DNA of 64,000 nt, from positions 806,001 to 870,000 of the forward strand of contig NZ_JADQDF010000001.1 of NCBI RefSeq assembly GCF_019263585.2, given 5' to 3'. The translations under genes were made by a program, and so were the position numbers. Numbering within the stretch: the stretch's first letter is position 1; every line of letters begins with the position of its first letter. The DNA is from Pseudonocardia oceani (lineage in GTDB: Bacteria; Actinomycetota; Actinomycetes; Mycobacteriales; Pseudonocardiaceae). The notes under the pieces were generated by a model, which made no database searches, was not told the DNA's origin, and saw only the letters and a list, made by a program, of their open reading frames with translations. Positions 42,852-51,412 of this stretch are shown here, piece by piece.

Positions 42852-44531
42852 TCATCGCCAGCGGTAACCCCGCGGCGTCACCATCCGCCCCGCCACCATC
42901 CGGGTCGTGCTGGAGCCGACGACGACCGTGGTGAACATGTCGACCTCGGCCGGGTCGAACTCCGCGATCGGCGCGGTCCAGACCCGCTGCGCGGGCCGCC
43001 CGGCCTGCCGCACGGCACCCACGGGCGTCGAGGGCGGGCGGTGGGCCCGGAAGACCTCCAGCGCCGCGCCGAGCTGCCAGTGCCGGTCGCGGCTGCGCGG
43101 GTTGTAGAAGCAGGTGACGAGGTCGGCCGCGGCCGCCGCGGCCACGCGCTGCTCGATCACCGGGTACGGGGTGTGCAGGTCCGACAGCGAGATGAGGACG
43201 TGGTCGTGGCCGAGCGGGGCGCCCAGCAGCGCGGCGGAGGCGAGGGCTGCGGTCACGCCCGGCACGCCCACGACGTCGATGTCGGCGCCCGCGCCCTCCA
43301 GCGCCGGGCTCGCCATGGCGTAGATGCCGGCGTCGCCCGACCCGATGAGCGCGACCGCGAGACCCTTGCCCGCGAGCGCGACGGCGTCGGCGGCGCGCTG
43401 CTCCTCGTCGCCCAGGCCGCTGGCGCGGACCTCGGTGCCGGGGCGCAGCAGGTGCCGGACCTGGTCGACGTACTGGTCGAGCCCCACCACGACCGACGCC
43501 CGCCGCAGCTCGGCGTCGGCGCGCGGGACGCGCAGGTCGGCCGCACCCGGGCCGAGGCCGACGATCGCGAGCCGCCCGCGCGCGCGGACCCGCGCCACGG
43601 CCACCGTCACGTTGTCGCCCTTGACCTTCTCGACGACGAGCGCCGCGCCCGGCCCCGCGTGGTGCAGCGCCGCGGCCTCGGCGACGCTGGGCGTGCCGAC
43701 CTCGGCGCGCACCACCTCGCTGGGGTTGGGCACCGTGACCCGCGCCAGCACCTCGGCCGGGTAGGTGTGCAGCGGGTGCGGGGCGATCGCGGCGAGGATG
43801 CCGGCCTCGTCGGCCTTGAGGTCGACCGACGCGACGGCCCGGACGGCGCGCAGGTCGAAGCCCAGCTCGTCCTCCACGCGGCGCAGCGTCTGCGCGACGG
43901 CGGCGGGGGTGACGCCGCGCGCGCTGCCGATGCCGACGACCAGCGTCCGGGGCACCAGGACCGTCCACGCCGGGGCGGCGCCGGGGGCCGCGCGGTCGCT
44001 GATCGTGATGGTGTGGCGGGGCTCGCCGTGGAGCGGCGGGAGCGGGGGCAGCGGCAGGCCGAGCGGGTTCTCGACGCGGGCGGCTCCGTCGAGCAGCGCG
44101 GTGCCGGCCGCGGCGGCGTCGCCGTCGACCTCGGCCTCCAGGAGCGCGGCGAGCTCGTCGATGCCGGTGGAGCCGGCCGCGTCGGACGCCGTCGTGATGA
44201 CCGGCTCGGCGCCGAGCAGGGCCGCCACGCGGGTCGCGAGGGCGTTGGCCCCGCCCTCGTGCCCGCCGGTGAGCGCGACGGCGAAGCGGCGGGCCTCGTC
44301 GACGCAGACCACGCCGGGGTCGGTCCGCTTGTCCGACAGCAGCGGCGCGATCAGCCGGACGGTGGCGCCGGTGGCCAGGCAGAACACGGCGGCGTCGAGG
44401 TCGGGCCACAGCGCCGGGAGCTCGTCGAGCGCCCGGACCTCCGCGCCGAGGGCGGGCGCCAGCTCGGCGGCGGCGCGGCGGCCGGCGTCGGTGACGGCGA
44501 ACAGCGCGATCCCCGTTGTCGGTCGGTTCAC
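42852..44531 (-). CDS. cobJ: CbiG-CobJ fusion: cobalamin biosynthesis protein CbiG / precorrin-3B C(17)-methyltransferase
   Basis: 559 residues. N-terminal half (about 1-305) is CbiG-like: GIALFAVTDAGRRAAAEL, VFCLATGATVRLIAPLL, CVDEARRFAVALTGGHEGGANALA, and VVGIGSARGVTPAAVAQTL. C-terminal half (about 315-559) is the CobJ methyltransferase: LAIVGLGPGAADLRVPRA, LIGSGDAGIYAMASPAL, GVPGVTAALASAALLGAPLGHD, and FYNPRSRDRHWQL. CbiG opens the delta-lactone in the cobalt-early pathway, whereas CobJ contracts the ring. GTG overlaps the cobL stop. Confidence 0.93.
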   Translation of the reverse strand: MNRPTTGIALFAVTDAGRRAAAELAPALGAEVRALDELPALWPDLDAAVFCLATGATVRLIAPLLSDKRTDPGVVCVDEARRFAVALTGGHEGGANALATRVAALLGAEPVITTASDAAGSTGIDELAALLEAEVDGDAAAAGTALLDGAARVENPLGLPLPPLPPLHGEPRHTITISDRAAPGAAPAWTVLVPRTLVVGIGSARGVTPAAVAQTLRRVEDELGFDLRAVRAVASVDLKADEAGILAAIAPHPLHTYPAEVLARVTVPNPSEVVRAEVGTPSVAEAAALHHAGPGAALVVEKVKGDNVTVAVARVRARGRLAIVGLGPGAADLRVPRADAELRRASVVVGLDQYVDQVRHLLRPGTEVRASGLGDEEQRAADAVALAGKGLAVALIGSGDAGIYAMASPALEGAGADIDVVGVPGVTAALASAALLGAPLGHDHVLISLSDLHTPYPVIEQRVAAAAAADLVTCFYNPRSRDRHWQLGAALEVFRAHRPPSTPVGAVRQAGRPAQRVWTAPIAEFDPAEVDMFTTVVVGSSTTRMVAGRMVTPRGYRWR

Positions 44532-45691
44532 AGTTCTCCCCAGAGCAGCAGGATCGGGTTGGTGGCGGCGAGGCGGACGCTGCCGCCGGGCAGGTCGGCC
44601 AGCCGCGACGCCGCGAGCTGGACGCCCTCGACGCGGTAGGCGTGCAGGGCGTCGCGGGTCGGGGCGAGGCGGTCGAGCGCGGCGAGGGCGACGACGACGC
44701 GCGCGGCCCCGGTGGCCGCCGCGGCCGCGACGACGTCCGGGCCTCCCCCGCCGACGAACACGGCGTCGGGCTGCGGCAGCCCGGCCAGCGCGGCCGGGGC
44801 CTGCCCCTCGACCACCCGCACGTCGACGCCGTGCGCGGCGGCGTTCTCGCGGACGCGGGCGGCGTCGTCGGGGCGGTGCTCGACGGCCACGACGGCCGCA
44901 CCGAGCCGCGCGCACTCGACGCCGACCGAGCCGGAGCCCGCGCCGACGTCCCAGACGAGCGCGCCCGGCGCGGGGGCGAGGCGGGCCAGCGCGAGCGCGC
45001 GGACCTCGGACTTGGTGACCATGCCCGCGCGGTGGGCGAAGGCGTCGTCGGGCAGCGCCCAGCCGCCCGGGCGCGGCGGACCGCCGGCGATCCAGGCGGT
45101 GCCGGGCACGGCATCGGGGTCACGCAGACAGAGCACGACGTTCGGGTCGCGCCAGACACGGCCGGCGGCCTCGTGCGGGGTCACGGTGGTGACCCGCTCG
45201 TCGGGGCCGTCCAGGTCCTCGGCGACGACGAGCGTGCGCTCCCACCCCTGCAGCGCCGCCCCGATCTCCGCGGGCCCGGCGCCGGGGGCGGTGAGCACGG
45301 CGGTCGCGGCGCGGGCGCGGCAGACGTTGACGGCGGGCCCGAGCGCGCGGCCGTGCGCGCTGACCACGGCGACGTCGTCCCAGGGCCGCCCGATCCGCGC
45401 GAACGCCCGCTGCACCGACGAGCGCGCCGGCAGCACGACCGGCTCGTGCCCGCGGGCGCGCAGCAGCCGGACGATGCCGAAGAACCCGGGGTCGCCGCTG
45501 GCGAGGACGACGCCGCGGCGGCCGTCGAGCGCGTCGAGGGCGGCGTCGACCGGCCCCATCGCGACCCGCTCGGCGCCGGCGGGCGCGAGGTGCAGGTAGC
45601 GCGCGGCCCCGGCGACGACCTCGGCGTGGGCGAGCGCCGCCGTGGCGTCGGGATGCAGCGGGGAGCCGTCGACGCCGACGACGGTCAGCAC
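44528..45691 (-). CDS. cobL: Precorrin-6Y C(5,15)-methyltransferase (decarboxylating)
   Basis: 387 residues, fused CbiE-CbiT form. N-terminal CbiE-like half: VVGVDGSPLHPDAT, LASGDPGFFGIVRLL and ARSSVQRAFARIGRPWDD. C-terminal CbiT-like SAM domain from about 215: GMVTKSEVRALALARL, LVWDVGAGSGSVGVE, VAVEHRPDDAARVREN and DAVFVGGGG. It methylates C5 and C15 and decarboxylates the C12 acetate. I start at the GTG before LTVVGVDG; five upstream codons would lie in the repeat block. The SAM motif and HHP-free fold are complete. Confidence 0.92.
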   Translation of the reverse strand: MLTVVGVDGSPLHPDATAALAHAEVVAGAARYLHLAPAGAERVAMGPVDAALDALDGRRGVVLASGDPGFFGIVRLLRARGHEPVVLPARSSVQRAFARIGRPWDDVAVVSAHGRALGPAVNVCRARAATAVLTAPGAGPAEIGAALQGWERTLVVAEDLDGPDERVTTVTPHEAAGRVWRDPNVVLCLRDPDAVPGTAWIAGGPPRPGGWALPDDAFAHRAGMVTKSEVRALALARLAPAPGALVWDVGAGSGSVGVECARLGAAVVAVEHRPDDAARVRENAAAHGVDVRVVEGQAPAALAGLPQPDAVFVGGGGPDVVAAAAATGAARVVVALAALDRLAPTRDALHAYRVEGVQLAASRLADLPGGSVRLAATNPILLLWGEL

Positions 45692-45697
45692 GACCCG

Positions 45698-45771
45698 ACC
45701 TCGCACAGCGGGTGCCGACCTCGCACACCGTCGGCGGTGTGCGAGGTGCGCAGCGGGTGTGCGAGGTGGCG
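45698..45771. repeat. Inverted ACCTCGCACA repeats between cobL and cobM
   Basis: Two forward copies (gacctcgcaca near 45698 and cgacctcgcacaccg near 45716) and two reverse copies (cggtgtgcgaggt near 45734 and gtgtgcgaggt near 45747). The inner pair forms a 12-bp perfect hairpin, cctcgcacaccg/cggtgtgcgagg. It fills the cobM-cobL gap and could act as a transcript stabiliser or attenuator. Confidence 0.75.
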
Positions 45772-45779
45772 GGGCTCCG

Positions 45780-46595
45780 TCACGGGGTGGTGGCGCGGGC
45801 GGCCCGCAGCGCGCGCCGGGCCTCGGCGTCGGGCTTGCGGAAGGTGTGGAAGTGGCCCGCGTGGTAGAGGTGGCTGCGGGTGCCCTTCGCGCCGAGCGCC
45901 GCGCCCACCAGGAACAGCGTCTGGCGCCAGAGCTTGCGCTCCTTGCACACGCCCACGACTTCGTCGAGGCGGCAGCGGATCGTCAGCTCGTCGGGCCAGG
46001 TGGTGCGGTAGGCGACGACGACCGGGGTGTCGTCGGGGTAGCCGCCCTCGTGCAGCTCCTCGACCATCTGCGACGTCCGCGCCGCCGACAGGAAGATCGC
46101 CATCGTGGTGCCGTGGCGGGCGAACTCGCGCAGCTTCTCCCGCTCGGGCATTGGCGTCTTGCCGCCCTCGAGCCGGCACAGCACGACCGACTGCGCGACC
46201 TCGGGGATCGTCAGCTCCCGCCCCGCCGCCGCGGCCGCCGCGCCGAAGGCCGACACCCCGGGCACGATCTCGACCGACAGCCCCATCTCGACGGCCGCGT
46301 CGTACTGCTCCTGCACCGCGCCCCACAGCGACGGGTCGCCCGAGTGCACGCGCGCGACCGCGAGCCCCTCGGCGGCGGCGCGGCGGTAGAGCGCGAGGAC
46401 GTCGTCGTGCGCGATCTGGGAGGAGTCGACGAGCTCGGCGTCGGCCCGCGCGTGCTCGGTGACGCACTCCTCCATCACCAGCGACGCCGCCCAGACGACC
46501 ACGTCGGCCTCGGCGATGCGCCGCGCACCGCGCAGCGTGATGAGATCGGCCGCCCCGGGCCCGGCTCCGACGAAGGTCACGCTTCCCTGCTTCAC
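45780..46595 (-). CDS. cobM: Precorrin-4 C(11)-methyltransferase
   Basis: 271 residues. Tetrapyrrole methylase blocks: TFVGAGPGAADLITLRGAR near the N terminus, HSGDPSLWGAVQEQ near residue 103, EIVPGVSAFGAAAAAAGREL, PEVAQSVVLCRLEG, and AYRTTWPDELTIRCRLDEV. Methylates C11 of precorrin-4. The start is uncertain: I use the GTG preceded by GACACT and 6 nt; a GTG five codons further in has an adjacent GGGAA. Next on the minus strand is cobL, after a repeat-filled gap of about 90 nt. Confidence 0.93.
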   Translation of the reverse strand: MKQGSVTFVGAGPGAADLITLRGARRIAEADVVVWAASLVMEECVTEHARADAELVDSSQIAHDDVLALYRRAAAEGLAVARVHSGDPSLWGAVQEQYDAAVEMGLSVEIVPGVSAFGAAAAAAGRELTIPEVAQSVVLCRLEGGKTPMPEREKLREFARHGTTMAIFLSAARTSQMVEELHEGGYPDDTPVVVAYRTTWPDELTIRCRLDEVVGVCKERKLWRQTLFLVGAALGAKGTRSHLYHAGHFHTFRKPDAEARRALRAARATTP

Positions 46596-46655
46596 CGCGC
46601 TAGTGTCGCCCACCGCGCGGATGATCGGACTGCTCGGGGTGCGGCGCACCGCGCG

Positions 46656-46961
46656 TCAGGCCGCCGTCGTGCCCGTCTCCGGCAGGGCCGGCGCCACCGC
46701 CGACGTCCGCGACGACGGCGGTCGTGCGTGGCTGGCCATCGGCGCGAGCACGTCGACCTCGTCGAGCTCGGGTGCACCGGGCCGGGCCAGCAGGCCCGGC
46801 GACGTGCTCGACGCCACCCCGCCGTCGACGTAGCGCCGCCCGCCGATCACCTGGGGCGTGAACCAGCCCGGGATCGAGCACGAGGCCGGCACCGCCTCCC
46901 CCACCGTCGACGCGGAACCGAGGATGCCGCCCGCACCGAGCACGGGTCCCGTCCGCGTCAC
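46656..46961 (-). pseudogene. Patatin-like phospholipase with the middle deleted
   Basis: The frame begins VTRTGPVLGAGGILG, the oxyanion-hole opening of patatin lipases, and after about ten residues jumps to AVPASCSIPGWFTPQVIGG and RRYVDGGVASST, the C-terminal block with the catalytic Asp (DGG). The roughly 150 residues normally between, including the GxSxG nucleophile, are missing while the frame stays open. 101 residues instead of about 280. The GTG overlaps the WS/DGAT stop, the usual actinobacterial arrangement, so an intact ancestor was an operon partner. Catalytically dead by sequence. Confidence 0.8.
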
Positions 46962-48334
46962 AGCGTCTCCTTCAGCTCCTGGAGCGCCTCCCCCATCGAC
47001 GCGGCGAGCACGTCGACGTCGGGCATGGCGTCGCGGTCGGCGTTGAGCCCGTAGAAGACGCCGCCGTCGTAGGAGGTGATGCCGATGGAGACCGTCTGGC
47101 CCTTGGCCAGCGGCACGACCGGGTACATGTCGCGCATCCGCGCGCCCATCGCGTAGAGCGGGAACTGCGGGCCGGGCACGTTGGTGACGATCACGTTGAA
47201 CACGCGCGCCGACATCGAGTTCGACAGCCGCGCGCCCAGGCTGTGCAGCGTCGGCGGGGTGAGCCCGACCAGGTTGACCAGCGCGCCCGCGGCCACGGCC
47301 TGCCCGCTGCGCTTGTGGGCGAGCATCGCCGCGGTGATCCGCTCCAGCCGGGCGACGGGGTCGGCCTCGCCCACCGGCAGGTCCACGAAGAGCGCCGAGA
47401 TCTGGTTGCCCAGCTGCGCCCCCGGGGGCCGGACGCTGACCGGCACCATCGCGCGGACCACTCCGCCGGGGCGGACGTCCTCGCCGCGGGTGGCGAGCCA
47501 GCGCCGCAGCCCGCCCGCGACGACCGTCAGCACCACGTCGTTGACGGTGCCGCCGTGGACCTTGCGGACGGCCTTGTAGTCGTCGAGCTCCCCCGCCGAC
47601 GTGCCGTAGCGGCGCTGGCGGCCGATCGCGGCGTTGAGCGGGTGGGTGCGCGCGGCCTTCGTGGTGGACACGGCGGCGAGCACCGCACCCGCCGTCTGCG
47701 CGACGGCCCCCGCCGCGGTCTGCACGTCGGCCACGGCCCGGCGGGCGGTGCCCAGCGCGTGCTGCGGGCGGCGGAGCTGGTCGAGCACGGCGTCGACGGC
47801 CAGCGACACCGACGACGGCTCGCGCGCAGGCGCCCACCCGTCGGGCTCGGACGGGCGCGGGTCGGGCGTGAGGTCGAGCAGGACGGAGCCGATGTCGATC
47901 GAGGACAGGCCGTCGACCATCGCGTGGTGGGTCTTGGTGATGATCGCGAACCCGCCGTCCTCCAGGCCCTCGACGAGGTAGATCTCCCAGAGCGGGCGGT
48001 CGCGGTCGAGCGGGCGGCCCTGCAGGCGCCCGACCAGCTCGCGCAGCTGCGCGTCGGTGCCCGGAGCGGGCAGCGCGGAGCGGCGGACGTGGTACTCGAG
48101 GTCGAAGTCGGGGTCGTCGACCCACACCGGCAGTCCCAGGCGCGCGGGCACCTCGCGGATCTTCTGCCGGTAGCGCGGTACCGCGGCCAGGCGCTCGCCG
48201 ATCAGGCGGACGAAGCCCTGCAGGTCGACGTCGGTGCCGGGCTCGAAGGTCATCAGCCCACCCACGTGCATGTGGGTGGTGACGTCCTCCATGAACAGGA
48301 AGGACGCGTCCAGCGGAGACAACCGATCCACCAC
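46958..48334 (-). CDS. Wax ester synthase / diacylglycerol acyltransferase (WS/DGAT)
   Basis: Acyl-CoA-dependent synthesis of triacylglycerol or wax esters, membrane-associated. 458 residues. N-terminal DRLSPLDASFLFMED, the HHxxxDG active site as THHAMVDGLSSIDI near residue 138, DRPLWEIYLVEGL, GTVNDVVLTVVAGGLRRWL, and FNVIVTNVPGPQFPLYAMG. GTG start with GGAGG a few nt upstream; a second GTG follows directly. Storage-lipid gene lodged between cobB and cobM with its gutted patatin partner, unrelated to B12. Confidence 0.92.
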   Translation of the reverse strand: MVDRLSPLDASFLFMEDVTTHMHVGGLMTFEPGTDVDLQGFVRLIGERLAAVPRYRQKIREVPARLGLPVWVDDPDFDLEYHVRRSALPAPGTDAQLRELVGRLQGRPLDRDRPLWEIYLVEGLEDGGFAIITKTHHAMVDGLSSIDIGSVLLDLTPDPRPSEPDGWAPAREPSSVSLAVDAVLDQLRRPQHALGTARRAVADVQTAAGAVAQTAGAVLAAVSTTKAARTHPLNAAIGRQRRYGTSAGELDDYKAVRKVHGGTVNDVVLTVVAGGLRRWLATRGEDVRPGGVVRAMVPVSVRPPGAQLGNQISALFVDLPVGEADPVARLERITAAMLAHKRSGQAVAAGALVNLVGLTPPTLHSLGARLSNSMSARVFNVIVTNVPGPQFPLYAMGARMRDMYPVVPLAKGQTVSIGITSYDGGVFYGLNADRDAMPDVDVLAASMGEALQELKETL

Positions 48335-48355
48335 GTCGCCTCCTCGGTGAGTGAC

Positions 48356-49708
48356 CTACTCCACAGTAGCTCCTGGAGGGGCGCTCCGGGAGACGAGACG
48401 CGCGACGGCGCGCGGGTGCCCCGCCGGGTGGGTGTGCAGGAACGACGCGTGCACCCCGCCCGCCACGAACCCCTCCGGAGCGGCGTCGCGCCAGGCCCAC
48501 GCGGGGGCCGAACCGGCGCGGGGCGTGGCGGCGCAGCGGTGGAACTCGTGGCCGGTGACGCGCTCCCCCGCGGCGAACAGGGCGGAGTCGCCGAGCGCCA
48601 CGGCGTCGCGGTAGCCCAGGGTCAGCCGCGGTGTCATCGCGGCCTGCGCGGGCAGCACCCCGCACATCGGCAGGCCGTCGAGGGACTCGCACAGGTAGAG
48701 CAGCCCGGCGCACTCGGCGTGCACCGGCGCGCCCGACGCCGCGAGCTCCCGGACCGCGGCGCGCAGCGGGGCGTTCGCGCTGAGGACGTCGGCGTGCTCC
48801 TCGGGGAACCCGCCGGGGACGACGAGCGCGGCGGTGCCGGGCGGCAGACCCGGGTCGCGCAGCGGGTCGACGACGACGACCTCGGCCCCCGCCGCGGCCA
48901 GCAGCTCGGCGTGCTCGGCGTAGCCGAACGTGAAGGCCGGGCCGCCGAACACGCCGACCACCGGACGCCCGGGGGTCACCTCGCCGACCTCCTGCCCCGC
49001 GTCCCACGCCGGCCCCGAGGGCAGCGGCGCGGCCAGCGCGACCACCGCGTCGAGGTCGACGTGCGCGGCCACCAGCTCCGCCATCGCGTCGACGGCGGCG
49101 AGCGCGGCGGCCCCGTGCTCCGCGGCCGTGACCAGCCCGAGGTGGCGCGAGGGCACCTCCAGCGCGTCGCGCCGGGGCAGCGCGCCGAGCACGGGCAGCC
49201 CCACCTCGTCGGCCGCGGCCCGCAGGACGTCCTCGTGGCGCGGGCTGCCGACGCGGTTGAGCACCACGCCGGCCACCCGCACGGCCGGGTCGAAGGTCCG
49301 GAACCCGTGCAGCAGCGCGGCCAGGCTCCGCGACTGCCCCCGCACGTCGACGACGAGCACCACGGGCGCCCCGAGCAGGCCCGCGACCTGCGCGGTGGAC
49401 CCGGCCCCGTCGCGCAGCCGGCCGTCGAACAGCCCCATGACGCCCTCGACCACCGCGATCTCCGCGCCCGCGCTGCCGTGGCGGGCCAGGGGCAGGATGC
49501 GGTCGGACCCGGCGAGGACGGGGTCGAGGTTGCGGCCGGGCCGACCGGTGGCGAGCGCGTGGTAGCCGGGGTCGATGTAGTCGGGGCCGACCTTGAACGG
49601 CGCCACCGCCGTGCCGCGCCGGCGCAGCGCGGCCATGAGCCCGGTGGCGACGGTCGTCTTGCCCGACCCCGACGAGGGCGCCCCGACGACCAGCGCCCTG
49701 GCGGTCAC
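48356..49708 (-). CDS. cobB: Hydrogenobyrinic acid a,c-diamide synthase
   Basis: ATP- and glutamine-dependent amidation of the a and c side chains. 450 residues. N-terminal P-loop APSSGSGKTTVATGL (10-24) and KVGPDYIDPGYH; EGVMGLFDG; C-terminal glutaminase domain with VPGGFPEEHADVL and the Cys nucleophile in HAECAGLLYLCESL, and His in EFHRC. GTG start. It lies 47 nt upstream of aldo/keto-reductase-free space: the AKR gene precedes it in the same direction. Confidence 0.93.
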   Translation of the reverse strand: MTARALVVGAPSSGSGKTTVATGLMAALRRRGTAVAPFKVGPDYIDPGYHALATGRPGRNLDPVLAGSDRILPLARHGSAGAEIAVVEGVMGLFDGRLRDGAGSTAQVAGLLGAPVVLVVDVRGQSRSLAALLHGFRTFDPAVRVAGVVLNRVGSPRHEDVLRAAADEVGLPVLGALPRRDALEVPSRHLGLVTAAEHGAAALAAVDAMAELVAAHVDLDAVVALAAPLPSGPAWDAGQEVGEVTPGRPVVGVFGGPAFTFGYAEHAELLAAAGAEVVVVDPLRDPGLPPGTAALVVPGGFPEEHADVLSANAPLRAAVRELAASGAPVHAECAGLLYLCESLDGLPMCGVLPAQAAMTPRLTLGYRDAVALGDSALFAAGERVTGHEFHRCAATPRAGSAPAWAWRDAAPEGFVAGGVHASFLHTHPAGHPRAVARLVSRSAPPGATVE

Positions 49709-49742
49709 GAGAAGGGGCCCGTCACGAGAAGGGGCCCGTCAC
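49705..49742. repeat. Tandem 17-bp duplication at the cobB start
   Basis: gtcacgagaaggggccc occurs twice in tandem, followed by a third partial gtcacg, between the AKR stop and the cobB GTG. One copy includes the cobB start codon (minus strand GTGAC). A recent small duplication. Confidence 0.7.
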
Positions 49743-50710
49743 GCGTGGCCGAGCACCGGGTGCGGGACGTAGGGCGCCTCGAGCGCGGCGATCTCGTCGT
49801 CGGTGAGCTCGACGTCGACCGCGGCCACGGCGTCCTCGATGTGGCGCAGCTTCGTCGCCCCGACGATCGGCGCGCTGATCACCGGCTTGTGCAGCATCCA
49901 CGCCAGCGCCACCTGCGCCATCGGCAGGTCGCGCGCCTTCGCGACCTCGGCCACCGCGCGCACCACGGCGTCGTCGGCCTCGCCGTACATGCGGTCGGCG
50001 ATCGGGTCGCTCCCGGCGCGGACCGTGGTGTGCTGCTCGGGCAGGCGGGTGAGGCGGCCGCGCGCGAGCGGGCTCCACGGGATGACCCCGACGCCCTGGT
50101 CGAGGCACAGCGGGTGCATCTCCCGCTCCTCCTCGCGGTACACGAGGTTGTAGTGGTCCTGCATCGAGACGAACCGCGTCCAGCCGTGGGCGTCGGCGAC
50201 GTGCTGCGCCTTCGCGAACTGCCAGGCGTACATGCTCGACGCCCCGATGTAGCGGGCCTTCCCGGCGCGCACGACGTCGTGCAGCGCCTCCATCGTCTCC
50301 TCGATCGGCGTGTGGGGGTCCCACCGGTGGATCTGGTAGAGGTCGAGGTGGTCGGTGCCCAGGCGGCGCAGCGAGGCGTCGATGCCCGCCATGACGTGCT
50401 TGCGCGACAGACCACGGTCGTTGGGGCCCTGGCCCACGGGCATGAAGACCTTGGACGCGAGCACGTAGTCGTCGCGGCGCGCGAACAGCTCGCGCAGCAG
50501 CGCGCCGGTGACCTCCTCGCTGGCGCCGTCCGAGTACATGTCGGCCGTGTCGAAGAACGTGATCCCGGCCTCGACCGCGGCGCGCACGAGCGGGCGCGAG
50601 GCGTCGAGGTCGAGGACCCACTCGCGCCACTCCGGCGTGCCGAAGCTCATCATCCCGAGGCAGATCCGCGAGACCCGCAGCCCGGTGACGCCCAGCCTGA
50701 CCTGCTCCAT
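49739..50710 (-). CDS. Aldo/keto reductase
   Basis: NADPH-dependent (beta/alpha)8 oxidoreductase, substrate unknown. 323 residues. Catalytic tetrad visible: Asp and Tyr in [11 protein letters not shown], Lys in VLASKVFMP, His in [10 protein letters not shown]-terminal cofactor block [16 protein letters not shown]. Starts either at the ATG before [10 protein letters not shown] (used here, GGTGA upstream) or five codons earlier at an ATG overlapping the cobO stop. Between cobO and cobB, a visitor in the B12 run. Confidence 0.9.
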   Translation of the reverse strand: MEQVRLGVTGLRVSRICLGMMSFGTPEWREWVLDLDASRPLVRAAVEAGITFFDTADMYSDGASEEVTGALLRELFARRDDYVLASKVFMPVGQGPNDRGLSRKHVMAGIDASLRRLGTDHLDLYQIHRWDPHTPIEETMEALHDVVRAGKARYIGASSMYAWQFAKAQHVADAHGWTRFVSMQDHYNLVYREEEREMHPLCLDQGVGVIPWSPLARGRLTRLPEQHTTVRAGSDPIADRMYGEADDAVVRAVAEVAKARDLPMAQVALAWMLHKPVISAPIVGATKLRHIEDAVAAVDVELTDDEIAALEAPYVPHPVLGHA

Positions 50711-50724
50711 GTCACCAGTCCCCA

Positions 50725-51339
50725 TCACCACTCGATCCCCCGCTGGCCCTTCTGGCCGGCGTCCATCGGATGCTTGACCTTGCCCGTCTGCATCACGAGG
50801 TCGGCGGCCGCAACCAGCTCCGGGGCCGCATCCCTCCCGGTGATGATGACGTGCTGGCGCCCCTGCCTCGCGGCCAGCACCTCCACGACCTCCGCGACGT
50901 CGACCCAGCCCCACTTCAGCGGGTAGGTGAACTCGTCGAGGACGTAGACCTCGTGGGTCTGCGTCTCGATCCGCCGCCGGATCTCCGCCCAGCCCTCCCG
51001 CGCGGCGGCGGCGTGGTCCTCCTCGGTGCCGGGTTTGCGCACCCAGGACCAGCCCTCGCCCATCTTGTGCCACTCCACCGGCCCGCCCTCGCCGGTCTGC
51101 TCGTGCACCCGGCCCAGCGCGCGGAACGCGGCCTCCTCGCCGACCTTCCACTTCGCCGACTTCACGAACTGGAACACCCCGATCGACCAGCCCTGCGCCC
51201 AGCCGCGCAGCGCCAGCCCGAACGCGGCCGTCGACTTGCCCTTCATCGTGCCCGTGTGCACGACGACGAGCGGCCGGTTGCGGCGCTGGCGGGTGGTGAG
51301 CCCGTCGTCGGGCACGGTCTCGACCTGTCCCTGCGGCAT
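50725..51339 (-). CDS. cobO: Cob(I)yrinic acid a,c-diamide adenosyltransferase
   Basis: Adenosylates the corrinoid cobalt using ATP; CobO/CobA(CobA-Se) family. 204 residues. Modified P-loop GTMKGKST (30-37), FQFVKSAKWKVGEEAA, VLDEFTYPLKWGWVD near residue 143, and HVIITGRDAAPELVAAADL. ATG with GGAGG 7 nt upstream. First of a stretch running cobO-AKR-cobB; separated from the chelatase gene by the second copy of the 42-bp palindrome. Confidence 0.94.
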   Translation of the reverse strand: MPQGQVETVPDDGLTTRQRRNRPLVVVHTGTMKGKSTAAFGLALRGWAQGWSIGVFQFVKSAKWKVGEEAAFRALGRVHEQTGEGGPVEWHKMGEGWSWVRKPGTEEDHAAAAREGWAEIRRRIETQTHEVYVLDEFTYPLKWGWVDVAEVVEVLAARQGRQHVIITGRDAAPELVAAADLVMQTGKVKHPMDAGQKGQRGIEW

Positions 51340-51362
51340 GTCATGCCCTCCTTCGTCGGGCC

Positions 51363-51404
51363 CGTGAGCGGCGATCGTGGCCCTGGCCACGGTTGCCGCT
51401 CACG
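51363..51404. repeat. 42-bp palindrome (dispersed element, copy 2)
   Basis: Arms cgtgagcggcgatcgtggcc and ggccacggttgccgctcacg around the centre ct, with two mismatches. It matches the element at 6423-6464 apart from a few substitutions. Here it lies between the chelatase gene and cobO on the same strand, 24 nt before the cobO start. Confidence 0.8.
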
Positions 51405-51412
51405 AGCGGCCG

